From JAFDZO01 sp041859205 (GTDB taxonomy: Bacteria; Bacteroidota; Ignavibacteria; Tepidaquicellales; Tepidaquicellaceae): a DNA stretch of 14,665 bases. The stretch's first letter is position 1; every line of letters starts with the position of its first letter. The stretch lies in assembly GCA_041859205.1 (NCBI GenBank), contig JBHEKU010000300.1, forward strand, positions 1-14,665, given 5' to 3'. The position numbers were made by a program, and so were the translations under genes. Positions 7,215 through 13,254 of the stretch are shown one piece after another. The notes beneath the pieces were generated by a model that saw nothing but the letters and a program-made list of their open reading frames with translations, did not search any database and was not told the origin of the DNA.

Positions 7215-7260
7215 AAAAATTAAATAAACATTTTTTCAAAAACTAAACCCAACATACACT

Positions 7261-8016
7261 ATGTATGACTTAAAAGTAAAATCAAAATTCATTCACTTCA
7301 GAGCGCAGGGAATGACGATACACAAAATATCCAAAGCTATGGGAGTAAACCGCACAACTCTCATCCAATGGAATAAAGAGCTTTACACCGATATAAAAAT
7401 CGCAGAGCGCGATGAGTTCGATAAGATATTTATAACTTTTTTTGTCGAGAAATCTGCACGCGTAACAATCTTAGCTGAAGCTCTTGGAAAGTGTTATGAA
7501 CAGCTTGAAGCGGAGGATTCAAGAGATGACAGATTTAAATTGTTAAAAGAAATTGAAAAGCTTACCAAACTTATCCACATGGAAACCGATGATAAGAAAT
7601 TTTCATCACTCGTGCAAAAATCCGCAGCTACTGTTAATAAAGAGTTTCCGATAATAGTAAACGACCCTGATAAATACCGCAAGTATGACCCAACTTACGA
7701 AGATGAAAGAGAATATACTCCCGACTGGGATGAAGCATACATGGAAGGATTTACTGAAAAAGAAAAGAAAGAAGTACTGAAGCAGAAAGCTGAGCAGGAA
7801 GCTGACTTAGAAGAAAGTCATAGACAAATTCAGCAGGAGTTTGAAGAGGAAATGAAACAGGATGCCGACGAAAATTGTGTTGTAACTCCCCTTGCTGATG
7901 AAAAAAGGTCAAAGAGAATTATCAATAAGAAACCGGACTTGCAGCCTTTGAAAAATAAAAAAGAACTCCCAAGTTTTAAAAAGCCAAGAAAGAAAACAGA
8001 AAAGAATAATTCATAA
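7261..8016 (+). CDS. HTH-domain protein of unknown function
   Basis: A 251-residue soluble protein. Residues about 5-40 (KSKFIHFRAQGMTIHKISKA, then MGVNRTTLIQWNKEL) read as a homeodomain-like helix-turn-helix of the kind found in transposase N-termini and phage terminase small subunits. Residues 45-125 are predicted helical and charged. Residues 163-203 are a Glu/Lys/Gln-rich probable coiled coil, and 215-251 form a lysine-rich tail. No nuclease, integrase or ATPase motif is seen, so it probably binds DNA without cutting it. It is the only plus-strand gene in the first 11 kb and lies just past repeat copy 2, divergent from the TonB receptor. The stop codon lies inside the first unit of a heptamer array. 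It could be a regulator, a nucleoid-type protein or a domesticated terminase/transposase fragment; the sequence does not decide. Confidence 0.75.
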   Translation: MYDLKVKSKFIHFRAQGMTIHKISKAMGVNRTTLIQWNKELYTDIKIAERDEFDKIFITFFVEKSARVTILAEALGKCYEQLEAEDSRDDRFKLLKEIEKLTKLIHMETDDKKFSSLVQKSAATVNKEFPIIVNDPDKYRKYDPTYEDEREYTPDWDEAYMEGFTEKEKKEVLKQKAEQEADLEESHRQIQQEFEEEMKQDADENCVVTPLADEKRSKRIINKKPDLQPLKNKKELPSFKKPRKKTEKNNS

Positions 8017-8031
8017 CTCATAACTCATAAC
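8011..8031. repeat. Perfect heptamer array, three units of TCATAAC, between convergent stops
   Basis: Three identical TCATAAC units. The first holds the TAA stop of the HTH gene (8014-8016). The last ends directly before the stop of the convergent membrane-protein gene (8032-8034). Because 7 is not a multiple of 3, the TAA in each unit (8014, 8021, 8028) and the TCA, read as TGA on the minus strand (8011, 8018, 8025), fall in all three frames on both strands. Confidence 0.85.
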
Positions 8032-8370
8032 TTATCGCAATCTGTTCACAAAAGCAGTCGTAATAGAGCCAAGGTTCAGCAGAAATAAAATGAATAATGC
8101 AGTGTTCAATGATTGATTTACCGTATTCAGTATATAAAATAATATTGAAGTCAGCAGAAATGAAACAGCAAGCGCAAGATATTTATTTAATCTCATTTTG
8201 CTTAAGAGCAAAAGAACTGGATATGAAACCGCTATAAAAAAATTCAGCAGGATTATAATTATATATAATAATGGCGCGTCAATCTGATTTGCAAACATAA
8301 GCATCAGAAGATTTGCTACTAAGATATAGAATATTACGCGACTGTTATTATTCATTCCTATCATTTTCAT
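8032..8370 (-). CDS. Small four-helix membrane protein (paralogue 1 of 3)
   Basis: A 112-residue protein that is almost entirely hydrophobic, with four probable transmembrane segments (about 12-27, 32-55, 64-82, 89-105) and short polar loops. No catalytic motif is seen. It aligns by eye with the next two genes upstream: LNFFIAVSYPVLLLLSKMR here matches LNFFCAWFYLGSVILKKFN and INFFLATSYIFLFLLKKLK in the others, and LFLLNLGSITTAFVNRLR matches their C-terminal helices. Its start overlaps the upstream gene's end: ATG at 8370 gives a 23-base overlap, and an internal ATG at 8355 would give 8 bases. Either start implies translational coupling. Function is unknown. Confidence 0.75.
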   Translation of the reverse strand: MKMIGMNNNSRVIFYILVANLLMLMFANQIDAPLLYIIIILLNFFIAVSYPVLLLLSKMRLNKYLALAVSFLLTSILFYILNTVNQSLNTALFILFLLNLGSITTAFVNRLR

Positions 8371-8746
8371 CTTGATTTATTAGTGGTTCGTCTTCGTCGG
8401 TTTCTCCTTCTTCTTGTCTGTATTTAATAACAAAAGCAACTGAAATTGCATTAAGATTAAGAAAGAATAAAAATATAAGAATAAGGATATATGATATTAA
8501 TGTGCCATTAGTTATAAAAAAAATAAAGACTGAAACAGATATAAGCAGTAGAAAACCAATTTTCTTTATTGTTTTATTAAATTTTTTTAGAATCACTGAA
8601 CCTAAATAAAACCAGGCACAAAAAAAATTTAACGAAAACATCCATGGAAAAAATGAAGTTGATTTACTCATAAAGAATACAACGAGCAAAATAAAATTCA
8701 GAGTAAGTAGATAAAATTTTGTTCTATTGCTAAGTTTTTCGAGCAT
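8348..8746 (-). CDS. Small four-helix membrane protein with acidic tail (paralogue 2 of 3)
   Basis: A 132-residue protein with four probable membrane helices (about 10-26, 32-53, 62-80, 85-108), followed by a strongly acidic C-terminal tail (RQEEGETDEDEPLINQDEND). The tail is absent from its two paralogues and would be the soluble, possibly cytoplasmic part. The LNFF...Y...KK segment in helix 2 and the FLNL..ISVAFV..YR segment in helix 4 align with the neighbours. ATG start without a Shine-Dalgarno; GTCGG direct-repeat boxes lie 34 and about 150 bases upstream. Its 3' end overlaps the next gene. Function is unknown. Confidence 0.75.
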   Translation of the reverse strand: MLEKLSNRTKFYLLTLNFILLVVFFMSKSTSFFPWMFSLNFFCAWFYLGSVILKKFNKTIKKIGFLLLISVSVFIFFITNGTLISYILILIFLFFLNLNAISVAFVIKYRQEEGETDEDEPLINQDENDRNE

Positions 8747-8779
8747 ATTTAAAATATATTTAGATTAAAAATTTTAAAA

Positions 8780-8802
8780 CCCGACTTTTTTCCGACCAAA
8801 TT
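8780..8802 (-). repeat. GTCGG-A6-GTCGG box, copy A
   Basis: On the minus strand two GTCGG pentamers lie 11 bp apart with six A between them. The 20 bases 8783-8802 recur exactly at 8899-8918. The box ends 34 bp before the start of the 132-residue membrane protein. It could be an operator read on one helix face, or part of a duplicated spacer. Confidence 0.55.
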
Positions 8803-8842
8803 CAATTAGTGAAATGGTGAGAAGTGAAATAGTGTAAGTTTA

Positions 8843-8891
8843 ACTCGTAATTCGTAATTTGGAATTCGTAATTTGGAATTCGTAATTGAAT
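8843..8891. repeat. Heptamer array alternating ATTCGTA and ATTTGGA
   Basis: Units in exact 7-bp register: ACTCGTA (8843), ATTCGTA (8850), ATTTGGA (8857), ATTCGTA (8864), ATTTGGA (8871), ATTCGTA (8878) and a decayed ATTGAAT (8885). It can also be seen as a 14-bp dimer repeat. It lies between the two GTCGG boxes, in the spacer upstream of the 132-residue membrane protein. Confidence 0.8.
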
Positions 8892-8896
8892 TAAAT

Positions 8897-8918
8897 CTGA
8901 CTTTTTTCCGACCAAATT
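8897..8918 (-). repeat. GTCGG-type box, copy B
   Basis: It shares 20 identical bases (8899-8918) with copy A, but the distal pentamer reads GTCAG instead of GTCGG. It runs into the AAATTTG heptamer array. It lies about 37 bp beyond the stop of the 121-residue membrane protein. Confidence 0.5.
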
Positions 8919-8948
8919 TGAAATTTGAAATTTTATATTTGAAATTTA
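8914..8948. repeat. Heptamer array AAATTTG, five units
   Basis: Units AAATTTG (8914), AAATTTG (8921), AAATTTT (8928), ATATTTG (8935) and AAATTTA (8942), ending 6 bp before the stop codon of the 121-residue membrane protein (8955-8957). The form closely parallels the AAATCTG array beside the ABC ATPase stop. Confidence 0.75.
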
Positions 8949-8954
8949 AATAGT

Positions 8955-9320
8955 CTATTTCTTACTAAACAATTTCTTCCTGAATAAAAAATACAATGCT
9001 GCTGTAAAATTAACTAAGAAAAATACCGGAAGCAGATATATTCTATAATCTAAAGCTTCCTTTTCAAAGAATACAAATAATCCATACAGTCCGGCAGATA
9101 GCACGGCGCTGAAAATAACGGCAGAATAAAAATACTCTTCTTTAAGTTTTTTAAGAAGGAAAAGAAAAATGTAAGATGTTGCGAGGAAAAAATTGATGAA
9201 GTAAACTGCTATGGCTAATTGATTGAGTCTGAACGACATGAAGGTAAGGAATAAAACGATGCTTGCAACTATTGCGAAAAAATAATTCCTGCTGTAAATA
9301 TATCGAATCAGATTATGCAA
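8955..9320 (-). CDS. Small four-helix membrane protein (paralogue 3 of 3)
   Basis: A 121-residue protein with four probable transmembrane helices (about 12-31, 35-56, 64-84, 93-112) and a basic C-terminus (FRKKLFSKK). It shares the helix-2 pattern INFFLATSY...LLKKLK with its two downstream neighbours. The start shown is TTG at 9320, preceded by AAGAAAAAG. No ATG occurs before residue 28, inside the first helix, so a non-ATG start is needed to keep the four-helix form, and the exact start is uncertain. It is co-oriented with the ABC ATPase upstream and with its two paralogues downstream. Function is unknown. Confidence 0.7.
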   Translation of the reverse strand: MHNLIRYIYSRNYFFAIVASIVLFLTFMSFRLNQLAIAVYFINFFLATSYIFLFLLKKLKEEYFYSAVIFSAVLSAGLYGLFVFFEKEALDYRIYLLPVFFLVNFTAALYFLFRKKLFSKK

Positions 9321-9356
9321 AACTTTTTCTTTAGTACAGTTAGATTTAAAACCTGA

Positions 9357-9377
9357 TCCCGATGAAAAGAATCGGGA
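9357..9377. terminator. Hairpin between the ABC ATPase and the membrane-protein cluster
   Basis: A perfect 7-bp stem TCCCGAT/ATCGGGA with a GAAAAGA loop. The minus-strand side has only a short T run (TTTT after five bases); the plus-strand side reaches T7 16 bases later. It may be a weak terminator after the ABC ATPase gene, or a remnant of a GC-rich interspersed repeat. Confidence 0.35.
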
Positions 9378-9423
9378 CTTCGCTTCGCTCAGCTTTTTTT
9401 AGAAATAGATAGATTAGTGAAAC

Positions 9424-9445
9424 CCGACTTTTTTCCGACTTTTTT
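9424..9445 (-). repeat. GTCGG-type box, copy C (11-bp tandem)
   Basis: CCGACTTTTTT occurs twice in perfect tandem (11-bp period). The core from 9426 to 9439 is the same as in the boxes at 8780 and 8897. It lies between the ABC ATPase stop and the 121-residue membrane protein, about 104 bases before the latter's start. Confidence 0.55.
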
Positions 9446-9446
9446 C

Positions 9447-9474
9447 AAATCTGATATCTGAAATCTGAAATCTG
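9447..9474. repeat. Heptamer array AAATCTG, four units
   Basis: Units AAATCTG (9447), ATATCTG (9454), AAATCTG (9461) and AAATCTG (9468), ending 6 bp from the stop codon of the ABC ATPase gene (9481-9483). The second unit carries the same A-to-T change (ATA for AAA) as one unit of the 8914 array. Confidence 0.8.
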
Positions 9475-9480
9475 AAATTA

Positions 9481-10476
9481 TCAAGCAACTTTCTGCGTGC
9501 CCGGATAACTTTCGGGATAAAGCAGGCATCTTACTCTGTGACCGTCTGCCGGAGCTAAGACCGGATGAATGTTAGGGCAATCGCCAAATACTTTCGGGCA
9601 TCTCGGATGGAAGTAACATCCCGACGGAACATTTGCCGGAGAAGGTACATCCCCTGTTAAGATGATACGTTTGGATTTATTCTTAGGGTCAGGAATAGGA
9701 ACTGCTGAAAGCAATGCCTGAGTATACGGATGCTTTTGATTTTTATATAGTTCGCTCGTATCGGCAATCTCTACAATCTTCCCAAGGTACATAACGGCAA
9801 CTCTGTTAGAGATGTATTCAACAACTGATAAGTCATGCGATATGAATAAGTATGTAAGTCCGAATTCTTTCTGAAGGTCTAGCAGCAGATTGATAACCTG
9901 CGACTGAATAGAAACGTCGAGCGCAGATACAGGCTCATCGCATACGATAAGCTCGGGCTGAACTGAAAGCGCTCTAGCAATACCGATACGCTGACGCTGT
10001 CCGCCGGAAAACTCATGCGGATATCTTCGGGCGTAAATTTTGCGAAGACCTACGCGTTCAAGAAGCTCGGCTACTCTTTTATCGGCAGCTTCGCCTTCGG
10101 CGATTTCGTGGAACTTAAGAATTTCAGTGAGCATTCCGCCGACGGTTATTCTGGGATTGAGTGATGAATAAGGGTCCTGAAAAATTATCTGCATCTTCTT
10201 GCGGTATGTCTTCATTTCTTCGAGTGAGATATTGGTGATATCTTTGCCGTTGTAAATTATGCTTCCGCCGGTTGGTTCAATTAATCTTAAGAGCGAGCGG
10301 CCAACTGTGGTTTTTCCGCAGCCTGATTCCCCTACAAGCCCAAGCGTCTCGCCTTTTTTGATAACGAGGTCGATATCATCAACGGCTTTTACATTGCCGA
10401 CGGTTTTGGAGAATATACCCTTTTTTATCGGGAAGTACTTTTTGAGCCCTTTTATTTCAAGTAAGTTTTCAGACAT
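9481..10476 (-). CDS. Peptide-type ABC transporter ATP-binding protein (DppF/OppF family)
   Basis: Cytoplasmic ATPase subunit of a dipeptide/oligopeptide-type importer. Its 331 residues match the DppF/OppF length. Visible motifs: Walker A GESGCGKT (49-56), Q-loop Gln100, signature FSGGQ (156-160), Walker B LIVCDE (176-181) and switch His214. The C-terminal oligopeptide-transporter extension (about 240-331) has four cysteines, C287-x5-C293-x6-C300-x16-C317, the arrangement associated with an iron-sulfur cluster in DppD/DppF. The usual partners (DppD/OppD ATPase, two permeases, binding protein) are absent from the window, so it is orphaned or its partners are encoded elsewhere. The substrate cannot be told; nickel or other solutes are possible. 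ATG start, no Shine-Dalgarno. Confidence 0.93.
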   Translation of the reverse strand: MSENLLEIKGLKKYFPIKKGIFSKTVGNVKAVDDIDLVIKKGETLGLVGESGCGKTTVGRSLLRLIEPTGGSIIYNGKDITNISLEEMKTYRKKMQIIFQDPYSSLNPRITVGGMLTEILKFHEIAEGEAADKRVAELLERVGLRKIYARRYPHEFSGGQRQRIGIARALSVQPELIVCDEPVSALDVSIQSQVINLLLDLQKEFGLTYLFISHDLSVVEYISNRVAVMYLGKIVEIADTSELYKNQKHPYTQALLSAVPIPDPKNKSKRIILTGDVPSPANVPSGCYFHPRCPKVFGDCPNIHPVLAPADGHRVRCLLYPESYPGTQKVA

Positions 10477-10590
10477 TCGCTTATAAAGATTAACTTAAAG
10501 AATAGCTTAATGATTAATTGTATGCAATATATGATTTTTGAAACATACTATAAAGTAGAATTCAAAGTATAACAGCGCAGCCGCCTTATG

Positions 10591-10606
10591 AATTTAAAGC
10601 TATTCA
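10591..10606. repeat. 16-bp direct repeat, left copy
   Basis: AATTTAAAGCTATTCA, identical to 11096-11111. It overlaps the stop and final codon of the DUF1801-like gene (stop at 10600-10602). The bases flanking the two copies differ, so the match is exactly 16 bp. Confidence 0.7.
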
Positions 10607-11028
10607 CATTTAAGTTTTACCTTGTAATGCTTGTAGCTGGCAGAGAGGATTTCCTTCAGCACTTTCAAATCAACATCGGCAAGTTTTATTATGTGGAGGC
10701 ATCCTCCGCTCATTTTATGTTTGCCGAGTTTTGCAAGAAGCTCATCATTGCCGGGAAACTCTTTACCTATGTACAGAGTAATATTTCCTTTGCGTGGAGA
10801 AAATGCTGTTATGCAAGCTGTGGCATCTTGTCCGTTGGTGCGCTTGTAATCATAACTTCCATAGCCGACGATTGCAGGTCCCCACATAACGGGTTTTTCT
10901 TTCGTTATCTTCCCCATCATTTCAGCAAGCGTGAAGCAGTCGTCGCGTTTTGTTTCATCTTCAATAGTATTGAGAAATGATTCGACTGTTACACCGGTAG
11001 GTAAAGTTTTTTGTTCTGCTTTAGCCAC
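10600..11028 (-). CDS. DUF1801-family (YdhG-like) protein
   Basis: A 142-residue soluble protein. The pattern VESFLNTIEDETKRDD, then MMGKITKEKPVMWGPAIVGY, then an Ile/Leu-rich strand region (ITAFSPRKGNITLYIG) and GGCLHIIKLADVD is typical of the DUF1801 / YdhG fold, related to frataxin-like small domains. Its biochemical role is not established. The start is GTG at 11028 (MAKAEQ). The last codon and stop lie in a 16-bp sequence that recurs just past its 5' side, at the start codon of the next divergent gene, so this gene is framed by direct repeats. It lies between the ABC ATPase gene, on the same strand 123 bp downstream, and an exported-protein gene on the other strand. No promoter was identified. 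Confidence 0.8.
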   Translation of the reverse strand: MAKAEQKTLPTGVTVESFLNTIEDETKRDDCFTLAEMMGKITKEKPVMWGPAIVGYGSYDYKRTNGQDATACITAFSPRKGNITLYIGKEFPGNDELLAKLGKHKMSGGCLHIIKLADVDLKVLKEILSASYKHYKVKLKCE

Positions 11029-11095
11029 AAGATTTTAGTTATGAGATAAAAATAAGTTCACTTTTTGCTTTATTATATGTAATTTTTGGGAACTA

Positions 11096-11111
11096 AATTT
11101 AAAGCTATTCA
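11096..11111. repeat. 16-bp direct repeat, right copy
   Basis: Identical to 10591-10606. Its last base is the A of the ATG of the exported-protein gene. The two copies span 521 bp containing a single gene. Confidence 0.7.
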
Positions 11112-11839
11112 TGATAAAATTTCTAATACTCTTTCTTATGATTTCAGTAAAAGCCTTTGCTGTTGATTCAGTCAAAGTAGAATCAAAAATTTATACTGCT
11201 CCTTTCAGCGATGAATACAGAACGGATACTGCTCAATATAAATTACCTGTGATAACAGGCGGAGCAGATGCAAATTTACTTGCAAGGCTGAATTCATATC
11301 TGGCAACAGATAGCCTGCTCTTTGATAATATTGATACAGTAATTGCAAACTACGCTTTGTGCGGATGCGGAACAGTCGGCGCTGACTATAATGTGCTTTA
11401 CAATAAGAATTCAGTGCTGAGTATTTCGGTTCAAATAGAAACTATGGGAGCGTATCCGGATGAGTATTACAAAGACGTAAACCTGAATCTCACTACAGGC
11501 AGCAGAATTTTGATAAGCCATCTCATTAAGAAAAGTAAAATGCCGGAGCTTGCAGCTGAGCTTGATAAAATTGTTCAGAATAGAATTAAGGCTAAAGTAA
11601 AAGAAGAGCAGATAGGCGAAGAAGATGCGCTGCAGTTCTTCGAAGGAAAGAAGTTTAGTACTGATAATCTTGAAGACTTTGCATTCACTGATAAGGGAGT
11701 AATGTTCTATTATAATTTCAATCTTCCTCATGTTTTAAAAGCGCTTTCTCCCGATGAAGATATTCTGATGACATGGGAAGAAATTGAAGATTATGCGAGA
11801 GAAGGAAGCCTGCTGCAAAAAATTATAGATAAGCAGTAA
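11111..11839 (+). CDS. Exported protein, DUF3298/RsiV-like
   Basis: A 242-residue protein with a signal peptide (hydrophobic 3-16, cleavage near KAFA-VDS) and no lipobox. After an N-terminal strand region with YKLPVITGGADANLLARLNS, the segment SVLSISVQIETMGAYPDEYY, then VNLNLTTGSRILISHLIKK (about 101-141), is the pattern of the DUF3298 domain seen in RsiV and PdaC-type proteins. There the G-A-[YH]-P stretch and the following beta strands are conserved. RsiV binds lysozyme and PdaC carries a deacetylase; neither a catalytic domain nor an anti-sigma transmembrane anchor is present, so a stand-alone periplasmic domain is the safer call. A CGC pair (84-86) could be redox active. It is followed 49 bp later by a co-oriented exported protease, possibly one transcript. 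Confidence 0.7.
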   Translation: MIKFLILFLMISVKAFAVDSVKVESKIYTAPFSDEYRTDTAQYKLPVITGGADANLLARLNSYLATDSLLFDNIDTVIANYALCGCGTVGADYNVLYNKNSVLSISVQIETMGAYPDEYYKDVNLNLTTGSRILISHLIKKSKMPELAAELDKIVQNRIKAKVKEEQIGEEDALQFFEGKKFSTDNLEDFAFTDKGVMFYYNFNLPHVLKALSPDEDILMTWEEIEDYAREGSLLQKIIDKQ

Positions 11840-11860
11840 ACCATTTGGTATTTTGATGCA

Positions 11861-11892
11861 TCATAAATGAAACCTTATATTTTCATTTATGA
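11861..11892 (+). promoter_or_regulatory. 12-bp perfect dyad enclosing the protease start codon
   Basis: TCATAAATGAAA (11861-11872) pairs perfectly with TTTCATTTATGA (11881-11892) around an 8-base loop. The start codon of the protease (11889-11891) is in the right arm. A perfect 10-bp palindrome, TGATGCATCA (11854-11863), overlaps its left edge. In RNA the hairpin would hide the start codon; in DNA it could be an operator. Confidence 0.55.
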
Positions 11893-13253
11893 AATATGCT
11901 ATATTAGTATTTTTCTTAGTTCTCTCCCCTCTTTGTTATTCACAAACAAGTGTATTCTTGATTACGCTTGAAAACGGTACGCCGAAAATTGAAAAGGAAC
12001 CAATTGCAAAAGATGAAACAAAGGTCTTCATCTGCGGCGGTGAATCCGGAATTATCTCACTCGTATTTCCCTCCGGTACAGGGCTATCCGGAGATTTTGT
12101 AAAGCTCGCTGATAAAAAAGTAATGATTGTGCGGTACGTTAATGACGAGCTTGTATATAGTCTGAAAAAAGATGACGGTACACTTAAGCAAATTATAACA
12201 GCGCCTGTATCTGATTTATCAAAGAATGACTATAGAATTAACATAATCTCTAATAATATAAAGAAGGCATTTAAGATTTCGAGTTATGATTTAATAAGTG
12301 AAGATATGGATTCACCTGTGATGAATATGTTCGGCGATAAAATCATACCTAAGGAAAACGAGTTCATTGTCACTACGGAAATAAAAGAAGCTTCACAGGG
12401 ATTTTTAGAAGGAGGTACAGGTAAGATAAAGTTCACAGGGAATTACTTTCTTACTGAACTAAAGATCGGTGATAAACTCTGCAGTTTTGTAGTTGACCTT
12501 GCTGCAGTTAACTCTTTTATAGTTAAGAAGAATCTTCCTTCAGGAGTTAAGACGGAAGATCTAATTGCCAAACAATATTCAGCAGACGGGATGCAGGTGA
12601 TAAATTCACCTGTATCCGGTTTCGGAGGGAGCATTAAAAATTTACAGACATGCATACTTCCTAAAGTTGAACTTGGCAGTGTAAGTCTATTGCTGAACAC
12701 TCTTTATGTTCTAGATACAATGTTCAGTATAAACAGTTCTGAAATTGACGGCATACTTGGAATGGATATTCTGCAGAGATTTGAGGCAGTTACTTCTGAA
12801 ATTGATTCAACTAAAAATGTGGATTTGTTACTTGGTAAATGCTTTGATAAAAATAGACACAATACTCTTGAGCTGCCATACACAATTGCTAATGGTCATA
12901 TATTTGTAAACGGAAAAATTGGCAGCAGTGATATTAATTTCATTGTCGATACCGGCTCGCCATTTAGTTTTATTCAGTCAGAGCTTGCAAAGAATGAAAA
13001 CATTACGGGCGAAAAATCGTTCACAGTAAAAGGTGCCGATGGAAAAGAAGTGACAACTATGAATGCTGAAGTACCTAAGATTTTATTGGAACGAAACACG
13101 ATACTTAATTTTAAAACAAAGATAGTTGACTCTCCGATTTTATCAGGTATGGGATTAAAAAATAACGGCGGACTTCTTGGGAATTCATTCTTTAAGAATT
13201 ACAAACAACTCTGTATCGACTTCAAAGATAAAAAGCTCATCTTGTATAAATAG
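11889..13253 (+). CDS. Exported retropepsin-like aspartic protease with two homologous lobes
   Basis: A 454-residue protein with a signal peptide (MKYAILVFFLVLSPLCYS-QT). Residues about 20-180 are an unrecognised, probably beta-rich N-terminal domain. The rest has two lobes of aspartyl-protease type. Lobe 2 (about 333-454) has the catalytic FIVDTGSPFSFI with Asp354 and the second family motif GGLLGNSFF (427-435). Lobe 1 (about 185-315) aligns with it: FVVDLAAVNSFI at 200-211 keeps Asp203 but replaces Thr-Gly by Leu-Ala, and GILGMDIL (288-295) matches the second motif. Retropepsins are dimers with one DTG each; this resembles a fused dimer in which one active site has decayed. It may cleave envelope or exported proteins, or be weakly active. 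Start codon lies in a perfect dyad. Its 3' end is 1 nt from the convergent porin gene. Confidence 0.8.
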   Translation: MKYAILVFFLVLSPLCYSQTSVFLITLENGTPKIEKEPIAKDETKVFICGGESGIISLVFPSGTGLSGDFVKLADKKVMIVRYVNDELVYSLKKDDGTLKQIITAPVSDLSKNDYRINIISNNIKKAFKISSYDLISEDMDSPVMNMFGDKIIPKENEFIVTTEIKEASQGFLEGGTGKIKFTGNYFLTELKIGDKLCSFVVDLAAVNSFIVKKNLPSGVKTEDLIAKQYSADGMQVINSPVSGFGGSIKNLQTCILPKVELGSVSLLLNTLYVLDTMFSINSSEIDGILGMDILQRFEAVTSEIDSTKNVDLLLGKCFDKNRHNTLELPYTIANGHIFVNGKIGSSDINFIVDTGSPFSFIQSELAKNENITGEKSFTVKGADGKEVTTMNAEVPKILLERNTILNFKTKIVDSPILSGMGLKNNGGLLGNSFFKNYKQLCIDFKDKKLILYK

Positions 13254-13254
13254 C

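Noticed and set aside
8843..8948. CRISPR array or direct repeat-spacer structure
   Set aside because: The units are 7 bp with no unique spacers, and no cas genes are present.
10588..10980. 130-codon open frame on the plus strand
   Set aside because: Antisense to the DUF1801-like gene, whose protein matches a known family; the plus frame does not.
11411..11731. 106-codon open frame on the minus strand
   Set aside because: Antisense to the DUF3298-like exported protein, which has a signal peptide and domain pattern.
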